NCBI GenBank assembly: GCA_959602875.1
Contig: CAUGVQ010000001.1
Location: 13,532 to 77,531 of the forward strand
Direction of reading: 5' to 3'
Source: an uncultured Collinsella sp.
Lineage (GTDB): Bacteria; Actinomycetota; Coriobacteriia; Coriobacteriales; Coriobacteriaceae
Length of the DNA stretch: 64,000 bases
In this document: positions 17,977 to 26,757 of the stretch, one piece after another
How the letters are laid out: every line of letters starts with the position of its first letter
Numbering within the stretch: the stretch's first letter is position 1
Notes under the pieces: generated by a model
Databases searched by the model: none
What the model was told of the DNA's origin: nothing
What the model saw: only the letters and a program-made list of their open reading frames with translations
Position numbers and translations under genes: made by a program

Positions 17977-18831
17977 ATGACCAAAACGTATTCGTTCGCT
18001 TCGTGGAACGTCAACGGCCTGCGCGCCGTGCTCAAAAAGGAGCCGAGTTTTACCGACATCGCGCGCGAGCTCGACGCCGACGTCCTCGCCATACAGGAGA
18101 CCAAGCTGCAGGAGGGCCAGGTCGCGCTCGACCTGCCGGGCTACACGCAGACCTGGAGCTATGCCGAGCGCAAGGGGTACTCGGGCACGGCAGTCTTTAG
18201 CCGCGACGCGGCGGTCGGCGCACCCCTCTCGGTCCGGCGTGCCGACGAGCTGCTCGCGCCGGCGGTACTTGACGCGGCGGGCATTGCCGAGGCGAGCGAC
18301 GCAGCCGAGCTTCTTGCCGAGGCCGTGCGCGAGGGCCGCGTTTGCGCGCTCGAGTTCGACCGCTTCTGGTTTGTGGACGTCTACACCCCCAACGCCAAGG
18401 ACGGCCTTGCGCGCATCGACGGGCGCATGGTGTGGGACGACGCCTACCGCGCCTTTTTGCGCGCACTTGAGACCGAAACGGGAAAGCCTGTTGTCACCTG
18501 CGGCGACTTTAACGTGGCGCACGAGGAGATCGACCTCAAGAACCCCAAGGCCAACCGCGGTAACGCCGGTTTTTCTGACGAGGAACGTGGCAAGTTTGGC
18601 GAGCTCCTGAATGCCGGCTTTACCGATACCTTCCGCTACCTCCACCCCGACGAGGCAGGCGCCTACAGCTGGTGGAGCTACCGCTTCAACGCCCGCAAGA
18701 ACAACGCGGGCTGGCGCATCGACTACTTCCTCGTGAGCGACGCGGTGCGCGAGCAGGTGCGCGCGGCGGGCATTCGCAACGACATCTTTGGGTCCGACCA
18801 CTGCCCGGTCACCCTCGAGATAGAGCTGTAG
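17977..18831 (+). CDS. xth: Exodeoxyribonuclease III
   Basis: A 284-residue AP endonuclease/3' exonuclease of the EEP superfamily, acting in base-excision repair. Motifs: ASWNVNGLRAVLKK, LAIQETKLQ (metal-binding Glu), YSGTAVFS, DVYTPNA, CGDFNVAHEEIDLKNPK, GWRIDYFLVS and the C-terminal FGSDHCPVTLEI (catalytic D-H). SD CAGGAG precedes the ATG at 17977. Length is slightly above the usual 250-270 owing to an insertion near residues 80-115 (LDAAGIAEASDAAELLAEAV). Confidence 0.93.
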   Translation: MTKTYSFASWNVNGLRAVLKKEPSFTDIARELDADVLAIQETKLQEGQVALDLPGYTQTWSYAERKGYSGTAVFSRDAAVGAPLSVRRADELLAPAVLDAAGIAEASDAAELLAEAVREGRVCALEFDRFWFVDVYTPNAKDGLARIDGRMVWDDAYRAFLRALETETGKPVVTCGDFNVAHEEIDLKNPKANRGNAGFSDEERGKFGELLNAGFTDTFRYLHPDEAGAYSWWSYRFNARKNNAGWRIDYFLVSDAVREQVRAAGIRNDIFGSDHCPVTLEIEL

Positions 18832-19047
18832 CGCGCAGCGCGGCGCTGCGACGGCACCGATCGGCGGCGCGAGTATGTCGCCGCGCCGCCCCGTAACCGC
18901 CGCAGCGCCGCCCTCGGCAGCCACTCCAGCCGTGGCCCGTTCGTGGACAACCTGCGTGCGGGCTCCAAGCACGGCTGGCTGCGGTATCATCAGATAGGCT
19001 GGCTTTGCGCCGACCCATCTGCACGCGCAGCATTCCGGGGAGCTTAC

Positions 19048-20427
19048 ATGGAAGCAACCGTCATCATTCTCGCCGCTGGCGAGGGCACCCGCATGAAGTC
19101 CAACCATGCCAAGGTGTCGCATCAGATTCTCGCTAAACCTATGATTCGCTGGGTCGTCGACGCCGCGCTTGCGGCGGGCGCCGGGCGCGTCATCACCGTT
19201 GTGGGCAGCCATGCCGACGAGGTCCGCGCGCTGCTCGCAGGGCTCGACGGCGTCGAGTGCGTCGAGCAGGCCGAGCGCCTGGGCACCGGTCACGCCGTGC
19301 GTGTGGCCCTCGAGGCCACTGGCGTCTCCGAAGGTCCCGTCGTCATCCTCAACGGCGACCTGCCGCTTATTGAGCCCAAGACCATCCGCAAGTTCGCAGA
19401 CACGGTCGCTGGCGGTACCGCCGCGGCGGCCGTTCTTACCATGACGCCGCCCGATCCGTTTGGCTACGGCCGCATCGAGCTTGACGAGGCAGGCCAGGTG
19501 CTCCGCATTATCGAGCAGAAGGACTGCACCGACGAGCAGGCAAAGACGCTCTTGGAGTGCAACGCCGGCTGCTACGCCTTTGACGGCGCGGCGCTTGCCG
19601 CCCACATTGGCGAGGTCGGCTGCGACAACGCCCAGGGCGAGTACTACCTGCCCGATATGCTCGAGATCCTGCGCAACCACGGCCTCGGCGTCACGTACTT
19701 CCACTGCAACGACTTCCGCGAGGGTCTCGGCGTCAACAGCCGCGCCCAGCTCGCCGAGCTCACCGCCATCGCGCGCGACCGCATCAACGCGCGCCTCATG
19801 GCAGAGGGTGTCACCATGATTGACCCCGCGAGCACCTGGATCGGTCCGGATGCAACCGTCGGCCGGGACACCATCATCTACCCCGCCACCATGCTCATGG
19901 GTGAAACCGTAATCGGCGAGGAGTGCACCGTCGGCCCCAACACGCGCCTGACCGACACGCACGTGGGCGACCACTCGGTCATTGACGAGACCGTCGCCGA
20001 AAACGTCCAGATCGATAACTACGTCACCTGCGGCCCGCGCGCCTACCTGCGCCCCGGCACGCATCTGTGCGACCACAGTAAGGCTGGCACCCACGTGGAG
20101 ATCAAGAAGTCCACCATCGGCGTGGGCTCCAAGGTCCCGCACCTCTCCTACATTGGCGACACCACCATGGGCGAGGGCGTGAACGTGGGCGCGGGCTCCA
20201 TCACCTGCAACTACGACGGCGTGCACAAGAACGCCACCACCATCGGCGACAACACGTTCATCGGCTCCGACACCATGATGGTGGCGCCCGTGAACATCGG
20301 CGCAAACGCGGTGACGGGCGCGTCGAGCTGCATTACCAAGGATGTTCCTGACGGGGCGCTCGCCATCGAGCGTTCCGAGCAGCGCATCATAGAGGGCTAT
20401 ACCGCACGCAAGCGCGCGCGTCAGTAA
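19048..20427 (+). CDS. glmU: Bifunctional GlmU (UDP-GlcNAc synthesis)
   Basis: A 459-residue enzyme. The N-terminal uridyltransferase domain (residues 1-230) has LAAGEGTRMKS, GTGHAVRVAL, NGDLPLI and NAGCYAF. The C-terminal left-handed beta-helix acetyltransferase has hexapeptide repeats and VEIKKSTIGVGSKVPHLSYIGD. It converts glucosamine-1-P to UDP-GlcNAc for peptidoglycan. The true start is the ATG at 19048, just before the nucleotide-binding loop; upstream sequence is leader. It forms the conserved glmU-prs pair, and glmS lies about 18 kb away. Confidence 0.95.
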   Translation: MEATVIILAAGEGTRMKSNHAKVSHQILAKPMIRWVVDAALAAGAGRVITVVGSHADEVRALLAGLDGVECVEQAERLGTGHAVRVALEATGVSEGPVVILNGDLPLIEPKTIRKFADTVAGGTAAAAVLTMTPPDPFGYGRIELDEAGQVLRIIEQKDCTDEQAKTLLECNAGCYAFDGAALAAHIGEVGCDNAQGEYYLPDMLEILRNHGLGVTYFHCNDFREGLGVNSRAQLAELTAIARDRINARLMAEGVTMIDPASTWIGPDATVGRDTIIYPATMLMGETVIGEECTVGPNTRLTDTHVGDHSVIDETVAENVQIDNYVTCGPRAYLRPGTHLCDHSKAGTHVEIKKSTIGVGSKVPHLSYIGDTTMGEGVNVGAGSITCNYDGVHKNATTIGDNTFIGSDTMMVAPVNIGANAVTGASSCITKDVPDGALAIERSEQRIIEGYTARKRARQ

Positions 20428-20490
20428 AGCAAACCGGTCAGGGCAACAGAGCGCAATCGGGAGCGCGCTCAACCAAACGAAGGGGAGAAC

Positions 20491-21474
20491 ATGCCGACCA
20501 CAGACTTCAGCCAAACGATGCCGATGTTCAAGACCATGCGCGTCTACTCGGGCACCGCCAACCGCCCGCTTGCCGAGAAGGTCGCGAAGATCCTGGGCGT
20601 CGAGCTCTCTGGCCTTGCGCTCGAGAAGTTCGCCAACGGCGAGATCTACGCTCGCTTTGACGAGACCGTCCGCGGCGCCGACGTGTTCTTCATCCAGTCC
20701 ATCTGCGGCGACGTCAACGACGCCCTGATGGAGCTCCTCATCGCGACCGACGCTGCCAAGCGCGCCTCGGCCCGCACCATCACCGCGTGCATCACGCACT
20801 ACGGCTACGCTCGCCAGGACCGCAAGGCCGCCCCGCGCGAGCCCATAACCGCTCGCCTTGTGGCGAACCTCCTCGAGCGCGCCGGCGTTGACCGCGTGAT
20901 CACTCTCGATTTGCACCAGGGCCAGATCCAGGGCTTCTTCGACATCCCGGTGAACCACCTCTCGGCGCTCCCGCTCTTTGGCGAGTACTACAACAACAAG
21001 GGCTTTGACACCGACAACCTCGTGGTGGTCTCCCCCGACGTGGGCCGCGCCAAGGCCGCCAAGAAGCTCTCCGACATGCTCGGCTGCTCGCTCGCCATCG
21101 CCCACAAGGGCCGCCCGCGCCACAACGCCGCCGAGGTCATGGGTATCATCGGCGACATCGAGGGCAAGACCTGCATCATCAACGACGACATGATCGACAC
21201 CGCGGGCACGCTCTGCGCAAGCGTCCGCGAGCTCAAGAAGATGGGCGCCGGCGATATCTACGTGTGCGCCACGCACGCCATCTTCTCTGGCCCCGCGGTC
21301 GAGCGCCTGAACGACGCGCCGATCGTAGAGTGCCTCGTTACCGACTCGATCCCGGTCGAGGTCGGCGGCAAAATCAAGACCATCACCGTTGCCGACGAGT
21401 TTGCCAACGCCATCGCCGCGGTCTACGGCGAGGAGAGCGTCTCCGAGCTCGTGGGCGGCGACTTCGCCCTGTAG
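20491..21474 (+). CDS. prs: Ribose-phosphate pyrophosphokinase
   Basis: A 327-residue PRPP synthase: FANGEIYARFDETVRGADVF, then ACITHYGYARQDRKAAPREPI (ATP loop), LDLHQGQIQGFFDIPV, VVSPDVGRAKAAKK and the PRPP-binding loop NDDMIDTAGT. It makes PRPP for nucleotide, His, Trp and NAD synthesis. It lies 63 bp after glmU, with AAGGGGAGAAC as SD, and ends at a strong terminator. In many actinobacteria prs is followed directly by pth; here a regulator cassette intervenes. Confidence 0.95.
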   Translation: MPTTDFSQTMPMFKTMRVYSGTANRPLAEKVAKILGVELSGLALEKFANGEIYARFDETVRGADVFFIQSICGDVNDALMELLIATDAAKRASARTITACITHYGYARQDRKAAPREPITARLVANLLERAGVDRVITLDLHQGQIQGFFDIPVNHLSALPLFGEYYNNKGFDTDNLVVVSPDVGRAKAAKKLSDMLGCSLAIAHKGRPRHNAAEVMGIIGDIEGKTCIINDDMIDTAGTLCASVRELKKMGAGDIYVCATHAIFSGPAVERLNDAPIVECLVTDSIPVEVGGKIKTITVADEFANAIAAVYGEESVSELVGGDFAL

Positions 21475-21503
21475 GGCTCGTTTATTCCACACCTCGCTCA
21501 AGG

Positions 21504-21541
21504 GAGGCCGGGCACCGCGTGGTGCCTGGCCTCTCTTTTTT
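21504..21541 (+). terminator. Rho-independent terminator after prs
   Basis: Stem GAGGCCGGGCACC / GGTGCCTGGCCTC (13 bp, one G-T pair), 4-base loop, followed by TCTCTTTTTT. It closes the glmU-prs transcript. Confidence 0.92.
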
Positions 21542-21590
21542 CATGGTTCAGGGGTCAAGTTCCCTTGATCACATCCTGCGTTCTCATATA

Positions 21591-21667
21591 GGACATTTAG
21601 GACATTTGACGGACATGTCCTAAATCGCGTCCCAAAATGTCCGTTTGGGGCATAAAATGTCCTAAAT
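21591..21667. repeat. Direct repeat / operator array, copy 1
   Basis: The first 57 bp (21591-21647) are identical to 23097-23153, and similarity continues to about 21667. The unit is itself built of the 9-mer AGGACATTT and its reverse complement AAATGTCCT: two direct copies, a GGACATGTCC palindrome and two inverted copies. It lies 30 bp upstream of the winged-helix regulator gene, so it looks like its operator. Confidence 0.85.
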
Positions 21668-21696
21668 CGCCGCGATTAATCTCGTGAGGAGTCGAA

Positions 21697-23106
21697 ATGG
21701 AGACACGCGAGCTGGATACTATATTGCGCCAAGGCGAGGGCATCTCCATCGAATTCAAACGCTGTGGAAGCCTGCCTGAACGCGATACGTTTGAGTCGAT
21801 TTGTTCGTTTGCCAACAGACAGGGCGGCAACATCTTCCTCGGTGTTCTCAATAATGGAACCGTTGTTGGTGTGGACAAGAAGCGCTGCCTAGAAATCCAG
21901 CGTAACATCGTCAACACTATCAACAATCCGACCCTATTCAACGTTGCGCCCGCTCTCGAACTGGAAGAAATCACCTACCGGGATGCGACCGTGATACGCA
22001 TATGGGTGCCGGTAAGCTCCATTGTCCATAGGTTCAAGGGAATCGTTTACGATCGCTCTTCAGACGCCGACATAAAAATCGAAACAGACACCCAGCTGGC
22101 AGCGCTCTATATCAGAAAACAAGAGTACTACTCAGAACGTAAGGTTTATCGGTATCTGAAAAAAGAGGACCTACGTCTCGATCTGCTTCCGCGCGTACGC
22201 TCCATGGCGCGGGCAAAACGCGCAAACCATCCATGGGCGACACTCGATGACGACACGCTCTTGAGGAGTGCGAACCTCTATCTAAAAGACTATACGACCG
22301 GCGAAGAGGGATTTACGCTCGCCGGCGCGCTCCTTCTTGGGCGCGACGAGGTTATCTCGAGCATCAATCCAACCTATCGGACAGACGCCTACGTACAGCT
22401 CGACGATAAGGACCGTTATGATGACCGGCTCGTCGTACGAACCAACCTCATAGAGGCCTATGACGCGCTCCTCGGCTTTGTCCAAAAACATCTTCCCGAT
22501 CGATTCTTTCTCGAGGGCACGCAGGCCGTGAGCTTGCGGGACATCATAGCGCGCGAACTTATTACCAACACACTCATGCATCGCGAATACACCAGCCCGC
22601 TCCCCGCCAAGCTCGTTATCGATGGCAATGGGATTCGCACCGAGAATGCAAATCGTCCTCGTTTCATTGGCGTTCTCTCGCCAGACCGCTTCAACCCCCT
22701 ACCTAAAAACCCTATCATCGCTGACTTCTTCTCAAACATCGGCCTTGCCGAGAGCTTGGGAAGCGGGACGCGCAACCTATTCAAATACTCCTGGATCTAT
22801 GGAGGTGAAAAACCGATCCTCCGAGAGGGGGGTGTATTTACCGCACTGGTCCCCTTCCAGAATCGTGACGCGGCACAGGGGAAGGGCCGCGATGTTGATG
22901 AAACCATAACCTTTATGCTTACGAGTTACGGCTATGTCAGCATTGCAACCGTTGCCGATATTGCCGGGGTAACGGAGCGCACGGTGAGGCGGCACATCTC
23001 CCCACTCGTCAAAAGTGGCAAGCTGATTGCCACGGGAAGCACAAAGGATAGGCGGTATATTCCCGCCTCCTCCGACGCCGACAGCACCCGGCAGCCGGAC
23101 ATTTAG
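21697..23106 (+). CDS. AlbA_2 (Schlafen-like) ATP-binding transcriptional regulator
   Basis: A 469-residue protein. Residues 1-130: AlbA_2/Schlafen-type domain (EGISIEFKRCGSLPERDTFESICSFANRQGG, read as EFKR then SFANRQGG, then IFLGVLNNGTVVGVD). Residues 270-390: HATPase_c_4 type region of RecG-like regulators (IARELITNTLMHREY, GLAESLGSGTRNLFKY). C-terminus: winged helix (VADIAGVTERTVRRHISPLVKSG). Such proteins are annotated as putative transcriptional regulators, and some belong to mobile or defence loci. Codon use is visibly AT-richer than in prs and pth. It is flanked by long direct repeats, the second of which supplies its stop codon, so it looks like an inserted cassette that regulates itself. 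Confidence 0.85.
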   Translation: METRELDTILRQGEGISIEFKRCGSLPERDTFESICSFANRQGGNIFLGVLNNGTVVGVDKKRCLEIQRNIVNTINNPTLFNVAPALELEEITYRDATVIRIWVPVSSIVHRFKGIVYDRSSDADIKIETDTQLAALYIRKQEYYSERKVYRYLKKEDLRLDLLPRVRSMARAKRANHPWATLDDDTLLRSANLYLKDYTTGEEGFTLAGALLLGRDEVISSINPTYRTDAYVQLDDKDRYDDRLVVRTNLIEAYDALLGFVQKHLPDRFFLEGTQAVSLRDIIARELITNTLMHREYTSPLPAKLVIDGNGIRTENANRPRFIGVLSPDRFNPLPKNPIIADFFSNIGLAESLGSGTRNLFKYSWIYGGEKPILREGGVFTALVPFQNRDAAQGKGRDVDETITFMLTSYGYVSIATVADIAGVTERTVRRHISPLVKSGKLIATGSTKDRRYIPASSDADSTRQPDI

Positions 23107-23173
23107 GACATTTGACGGACATGTCCTAAATCGCGTCCCAAAATGTCCGTTTGAAGGCAAAAATGTCCTAAAT
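23097..23173. repeat. Direct repeat / operator array, copy 2
   Basis: Second copy of the AGGACATTT array, identical to copy 1 over its first 57 bp. It overlaps the end of the regulator gene (its TAG is in ggacattTAG) and lies about 70 bp upstream of pth, where it could bring pth under the same control. Confidence 0.85.
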
Positions 23174-23241
23174 AGCGGACGGCGGAGCAAACACGCTGCG
23201 CCGCACCGTCGCAAGAGACGATACACACGGGAAGGAACCTC

Positions 23242-23871
23242 ATGGCAGCAGCGCAGCCGGGCAAGATTCGTATGGTCGCGGGACTCGGCAATCCGGGTGA
23301 CGAGTACGCCGCGACCCGCCACAACGCGGGCTTTCGCGCCGTCGATGAGCTTGCGCGCCAGGCGGGCGTGAGCTACTGGAAAAACCAGCTCGGTGCCAAA
23401 GTCGCCGTCATCAAGGTAAACGACGCCGAAGAAGAGGGCGGCAAACGCGAGATCGTGCTTGTAAAGCCCCAGAGCTTCATGAACACGAGCGGCGGCCCCA
23501 TCTCCAAGCTCTGCCGTGAGTACGGCATCGCTCCCGAGGAGGTGCTCGTCATCCACGACGAGCTCGACATCCCCGAGGGCGACGTGCGCGTGAAGGTCGG
23601 CGGCGGGCACGCCGGGCACAACGGTCTGCGCTCCATTATCGATAAGCTGAGCAGCCGCGACTTCAGCCGTATCCGCGTAGGGATCGGCAACCCGCCCGGG
23701 CGCATGCCGGTGGCCGATTTTGTGCTGAAGCAGTTCCGTCCCAAGGAGCTCGAGGAGTTTGACGAGACCTGCGCCCGTGCCGCCGACGCCGCGGCGCTCG
23801 CCCTCGTGCGCGGCGTTGTGTTTGCGCGCGACCATGTCAACGGGGCGGCCGCGCAAAACGGCAAGCACTGA
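23242..23871 (+). CDS. pth: Peptidyl-tRNA hydrolase
   Basis: A 209-residue Pth. Motifs: VAGLGNPGDEYAATRHNAGF (catalytic His after the GLGNPG loop), KPQSFMNTSG, VIHDELDIPEGDVRVK and GGGHAGHNGLRSI. It recycles peptidyl-tRNA released from stalled ribosomes. SD GGAAGGA precedes the ATG. The region to 24084 holds only the nfn promoter. Confidence 0.95.
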   Translation: MAAAQPGKIRMVAGLGNPGDEYAATRHNAGFRAVDELARQAGVSYWKNQLGAKVAVIKVNDAEEEGGKREIVLVKPQSFMNTSGGPISKLCREYGIAPEEVLVIHDELDIPEGDVRVKVGGGHAGHNGLRSIIDKLSSRDFSRIRVGIGNPPGRMPVADFVLKQFRPKELEEFDETCARAADAAALALVRGVVFARDHVNGAAAQNGKH

Positions 23872-24050
23872 GACGACGGACACGGCACAGCCTGTTGAGG
23901 CAATCCACCGTGCCAGCCCGCCCCCAAGGCGCTCTTGCCTCAACTCCCAACCGGATCCCTCGCCCAATGAAGCTCTTAAACCTTGCTTAGCCAAGTGTTA
24001 CCGCTTAGCACGCGCGGCTACATGCGCGACGAGTGCCGCACGTCGCACGG

Positions 24051-24056
24051 TATAAT
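24051..24056 (+). promoter_or_regulatory. -10 element upstream of nfnAB
   Basis: Consensus TATAAT 29 bp before the nfnA start; no good -35 match is seen 17 bp further upstream. Confidence 0.5.
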
Positions 24057-24084
24057 CGGAACATGACTGTCAGAGAGGGGCCCT

Positions 24085-24921
24085 ATGTACCAAATCCTTA
24101 AGAAGACGCAGTTCTCGGAGAACGTCTTCGAGTTCCGCGTTGCCGCGCCGCGCATGGCGAAAAAGGCGCACGCCGGCCAATTCCTCATGGTGCGCGCCGA
24201 CGAGACGGGCGAGCGCGTGCCCTTTACCTTTGCTAACTGGAACCCCGAAGAGGGTTGGATCGAGTTCATCTTTATGGTGGTGGGCAAGACGACCCGCTGC
24301 CTCTCGCAGATGAACGAGGGCGACTACCTGCGCGATGTCACCGGACCGCTCGGCTGCCCGACCGAGATCGAAGGCGACCGAGTCACCGTCATCGGCGGCG
24401 GCGTGGGCCTCGCCATTGCCTATCCCGTCGCACGCATGCTCTGCGAGCAGGGCAAAAAGGTCTCCGTCATCATGGGCGCCCGCACCGAGAGCCTGCTCAT
24501 CCTAACCGAGCAGTTCCGCGCGCTGCCGCTCGAGAACCTCTACATCACCACGGATGACGGCACGGCGGGCGAGAAGGGCGTCGTGACGGCGCCACTCGAG
24601 CGCATCTGCCAGGCGGGCGAGGTCGACCAGGTCTTCTGCGTCGGCCCCGTGCCGATGATGAAATTCTCCGCACTTACCTGCGAGAAGTTCAACGTGCCCG
24701 TTGTTGCGAGCCTGAACCCCATCATGGTCGACGGCACCGGCATGTGTGGCTGCTGCCGCGTCGAGGTGGGCGGCGAGACCAAGTTTGCCTGCGTCGACGG
24801 CCCCGACTTTGACGCTACCAAGGTCGACTGGAACGACCTTGCCCACCGTCAGGCGAGCTACAAGACGGAAGAGGCCGCGTCCATCGCCCACTTTGAGGAG
24901 GCCTGCGCATGCCAGAAGTAA
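24085..24921 (+). CDS. nfnA: NfnA: ferredoxin-NADP+ reductase subunit alpha
   Basis: A 278-residue FAD/NAD(P)-binding protein of the dihydroorotate dehydrogenase electron-transfer family. Motifs: RVPFTFANW (FAD), IGGGVGLAIAYPVAR (pyridine nucleotide), VGPVPMMKF and a C-terminal [2Fe-2S] ligand set (MCGCCRVEVGG and FACVDGPDFD). It overlaps the next gene by 13 bp. The pair corresponds to the electron-bifurcating NADH-dependent reduced ferredoxin:NADP+ oxidoreductase of anaerobes; a sulfide-dehydrogenase-like annotation is also used for this family. Confidence 0.85.
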   Translation: MYQILKKTQFSENVFEFRVAAPRMAKKAHAGQFLMVRADETGERVPFTFANWNPEEGWIEFIFMVVGKTTRCLSQMNEGDYLRDVTGPLGCPTEIEGDRVTVIGGGVGLAIAYPVARMLCEQGKKVSVIMGARTESLLILTEQFRALPLENLYITTDDGTAGEKGVVTAPLERICQAGEVDQVFCVGPVPMMKFSALTCEKFNVPVVASLNPIMVDGTGMCGCCRVEVGGETKFACVDGPDFDATKVDWNDLAHRQASYKTEEAASIAHFEEACACQK

Positions 24922-26345
24922 CTTCCACCGGCGCGAACGCCGCCGAGCCCAAGAAATATCGTCCTAACCTCAAGGCGCCGCGCACGCCCGCCAACGAGGA
25001 GCCCGCTGCCGAGCGCGCCTGCGATTTCCGCCCCGTCGACACCGGCTACACCAAGGCCGACGCCGTCGCCGAGGCCAACCGCTGCCTCGACTGCAAGCGC
25101 CCCCTGTGCATGGAGGGGTGCCCCGTCGGCGTGCACATCCCCGAGTTCATTGCCAAGATCCGCGATGAGGACTGGGCGGGCGCGCTCGAAACCATCAAGC
25201 GCGACAACCTCCTCCCCTCGGTCTGCGGCCGCGTCTGCCCGCAGGAGAACCAGTGCGAGGGCAAGTGCATCCTCGGCAAGAAGGGCGAGCCTGTAGCCAT
25301 CGGCCAGCTCGAGCGCATGCTCGGCGACATGGCCGACGAGGTTGGCACGGCACCCGTCTGCAAGCCCAAGAACGGCCACAAGGTCGCGATCGTGGGCTCT
25401 GGCCCCTCCGGCATCGCCTGCGCCGGCGAGCTCGCGCGCGAGGGCTTTGACGTCACCGTCTTTGAGGCGTTCTTCACCGGCGGCGGCGTGCTTACCTACG
25501 GCATCCCCGAGTTCCGCCTGCCCAAGGACATCGTCAAGCGCGAAATCGACAGCCTGGAGAAGCTCGGCGTGCACTTTGAGTACAACGCGGTTGCCGGACG
25601 CCTCTTCACTGCCGACGAGCTCTTCGAGGAGGAGGGCTTCGACGCGCTCTACCTCGCCGTCGGCGCTGGCCTGCCGCGCTTTTTGAACGTCCCGGGCGAG
25701 AACCTCCCCGGCGTGTACTGCGCAAACGAATACCTCACCCGCGTGAACCTCATGAAGGCGTACGAGTTCCCCACCTACGACACGCCCGTGCGTCGCGGCA
25801 AGAACGTTGTGGTCTTTGGCGGCGGAAACGTCGCTATGGACGCCGCGCGCACGGCACTGCGCCTTGGCGCAGAAAAGGTTACTCTCGCCTACCGCCGCAC
25901 CGAGGCGGAGATGCCCGCGCGCAAGGCAGAGATCCATCACGCCAAGGAAGAGGGCGTTGAGATCCTCGAGCTGGTGAGCCCCATCGAGTTCACCGCGGGC
26001 GAGGACGGCTTTGTAAACGGCATCCGTCTGCAGCAGATGGAGCTCGGCGAGCCGGATGAGTCCGGGCGTCGCCGCCCCGTCGTCGTGGAGGGTGTCACGC
26101 ACGAGATTCCCTGCGATGTTGCCATCACCGCCATCGGCACGAAGGCCAACCCCTTCGCGAGCCCGGCATCCGGCGTCGAGGCCAACAAGTGGGGCTATAT
26201 CGACACCGATGAGGACGGACGCACCTCGAACCCGCGCGTGTGGGCAGGCGGCGACATCGTCACCGGCGCCGCAACGGTCATCCTCGCGATGGGCGCAGGC
26301 AAGAAGGCCGCGCACTCCATAGCTAAGACAATCTTGGAGGCATAA
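24909..26345 (+). CDS. nfnB: NfnB: glutamate synthase small-chain-like subunit
   Basis: A 478-residue GltD-type flavoprotein. The N-terminal region carries two [4Fe-4S] ligand sets (RCLDCKRPLCMEGCPVG; CGRVCPQENQCEGKC). Two dinucleotide folds follow (IVGSGPSGIACAGELA; VVFGGGNVAMDAARTALRLGA). The C-terminus AGGDIVTGAATVILAMGAGK is typical of the family. With no large glutamate synthase subunit adjacent and NfnA directly upstream, it is best read as NfnB, which transfers electrons between NADPH, NADH and ferredoxin. Confidence 0.88.
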   Translation: MPEVTSTGANAAEPKKYRPNLKAPRTPANEEPAAERACDFRPVDTGYTKADAVAEANRCLDCKRPLCMEGCPVGVHIPEFIAKIRDEDWAGALETIKRDNLLPSVCGRVCPQENQCEGKCILGKKGEPVAIGQLERMLGDMADEVGTAPVCKPKNGHKVAIVGSGPSGIACAGELAREGFDVTVFEAFFTGGGVLTYGIPEFRLPKDIVKREIDSLEKLGVHFEYNAVAGRLFTADELFEEEGFDALYLAVGAGLPRFLNVPGENLPGVYCANEYLTRVNLMKAYEFPTYDTPVRRGKNVVVFGGGNVAMDAARTALRLGAEKVTLAYRRTEAEMPARKAEIHHAKEEGVEILELVSPIEFTAGEDGFVNGIRLQQMELGEPDESGRRRPVVVEGVTHEIPCDVAITAIGTKANPFASPASGVEANKWGYIDTDEDGRTSNPRVWAGGDIVTGAATVILAMGAGKKAAHSIAKTILEA

Positions 26346-26376
26346 CGCGGCAGCGATTCAAAAAAGCCTGCAATTT

Positions 26377-26416
26377 GAGCGGCCCGAGTCTTCACAGGCT
26401 TGGGCCGCTCTTGTTT
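26377..26416 (+). terminator. Terminator after nfnAB
   Basis: Stem GAGCGGCCCgAG / CTtGGGCCGCTC with a 10-base loop followed by TTGTTT. A competing outer stem AAGCCTG / CAGGCTT (26365-26401) overlaps it. Confidence 0.8.
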
Positions 26417-26501
26417 CCGCCGCCGGTTTCGACCCCGAGCGCAGGAAAAGACTCCGTATATAGGGACGAACGCGGAGCAACATGCCCAATTTCATACTCA
26501 T

Positions 26502-26698
26502 TGGTCAAAGACCCCCGCAGAATAATAAAGAACCCCCTCGCACGAAGGCCGAAACACCTTTCCGACAGCGCAAACCAGCCGCCGACAGCGCATATTGACC
26601 CGCATTAGCGTCTCTTGGACGCCTCAATCACCTCTCAGTCGACGCTTCGACCGCTTCAACTAGGGGGTCGTTTATTATTCTGCGGGGGTCTTTGACCA
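26502..26698. mobile_element. MITE-like element, copy 2
   Basis: A 197-bp stretch with near-perfect terminal inverted repeats nearly identical to those of 9657-9863 (TGGTCAAAGACCCCCGCAG, continuing AATAATAAA). In this copy the inverted symmetry extends 5 bp outward (ctcat / atgag). The interior has no clear similarity to copy 1 and no gene. It lies between the convergent nfnB and cytidylate-kinase-like genes. Confidence 0.75.
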
Positions 26699-26757
26699 AT
26701 GAGGGGCCCTCTTACGAGAGCCCCTCACCAAAACCAGCTATGTTGCGGCTCGAAACG

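Noticed and set aside
17929..21501. A 1190-codon open frame on the minus strand
   Set aside because: It is antisense to xth, glmU and prs, whose products have full family motifs. High-GC codon structure creates long antisense frames; the translation is repetitive Val/Ala/Asp/Gly with no family signature.
21591..23173. CRISPR array
   Set aside because: The AGGACATTT units have no regular spacers and no cas genes are nearby; the structure fits an operator array.
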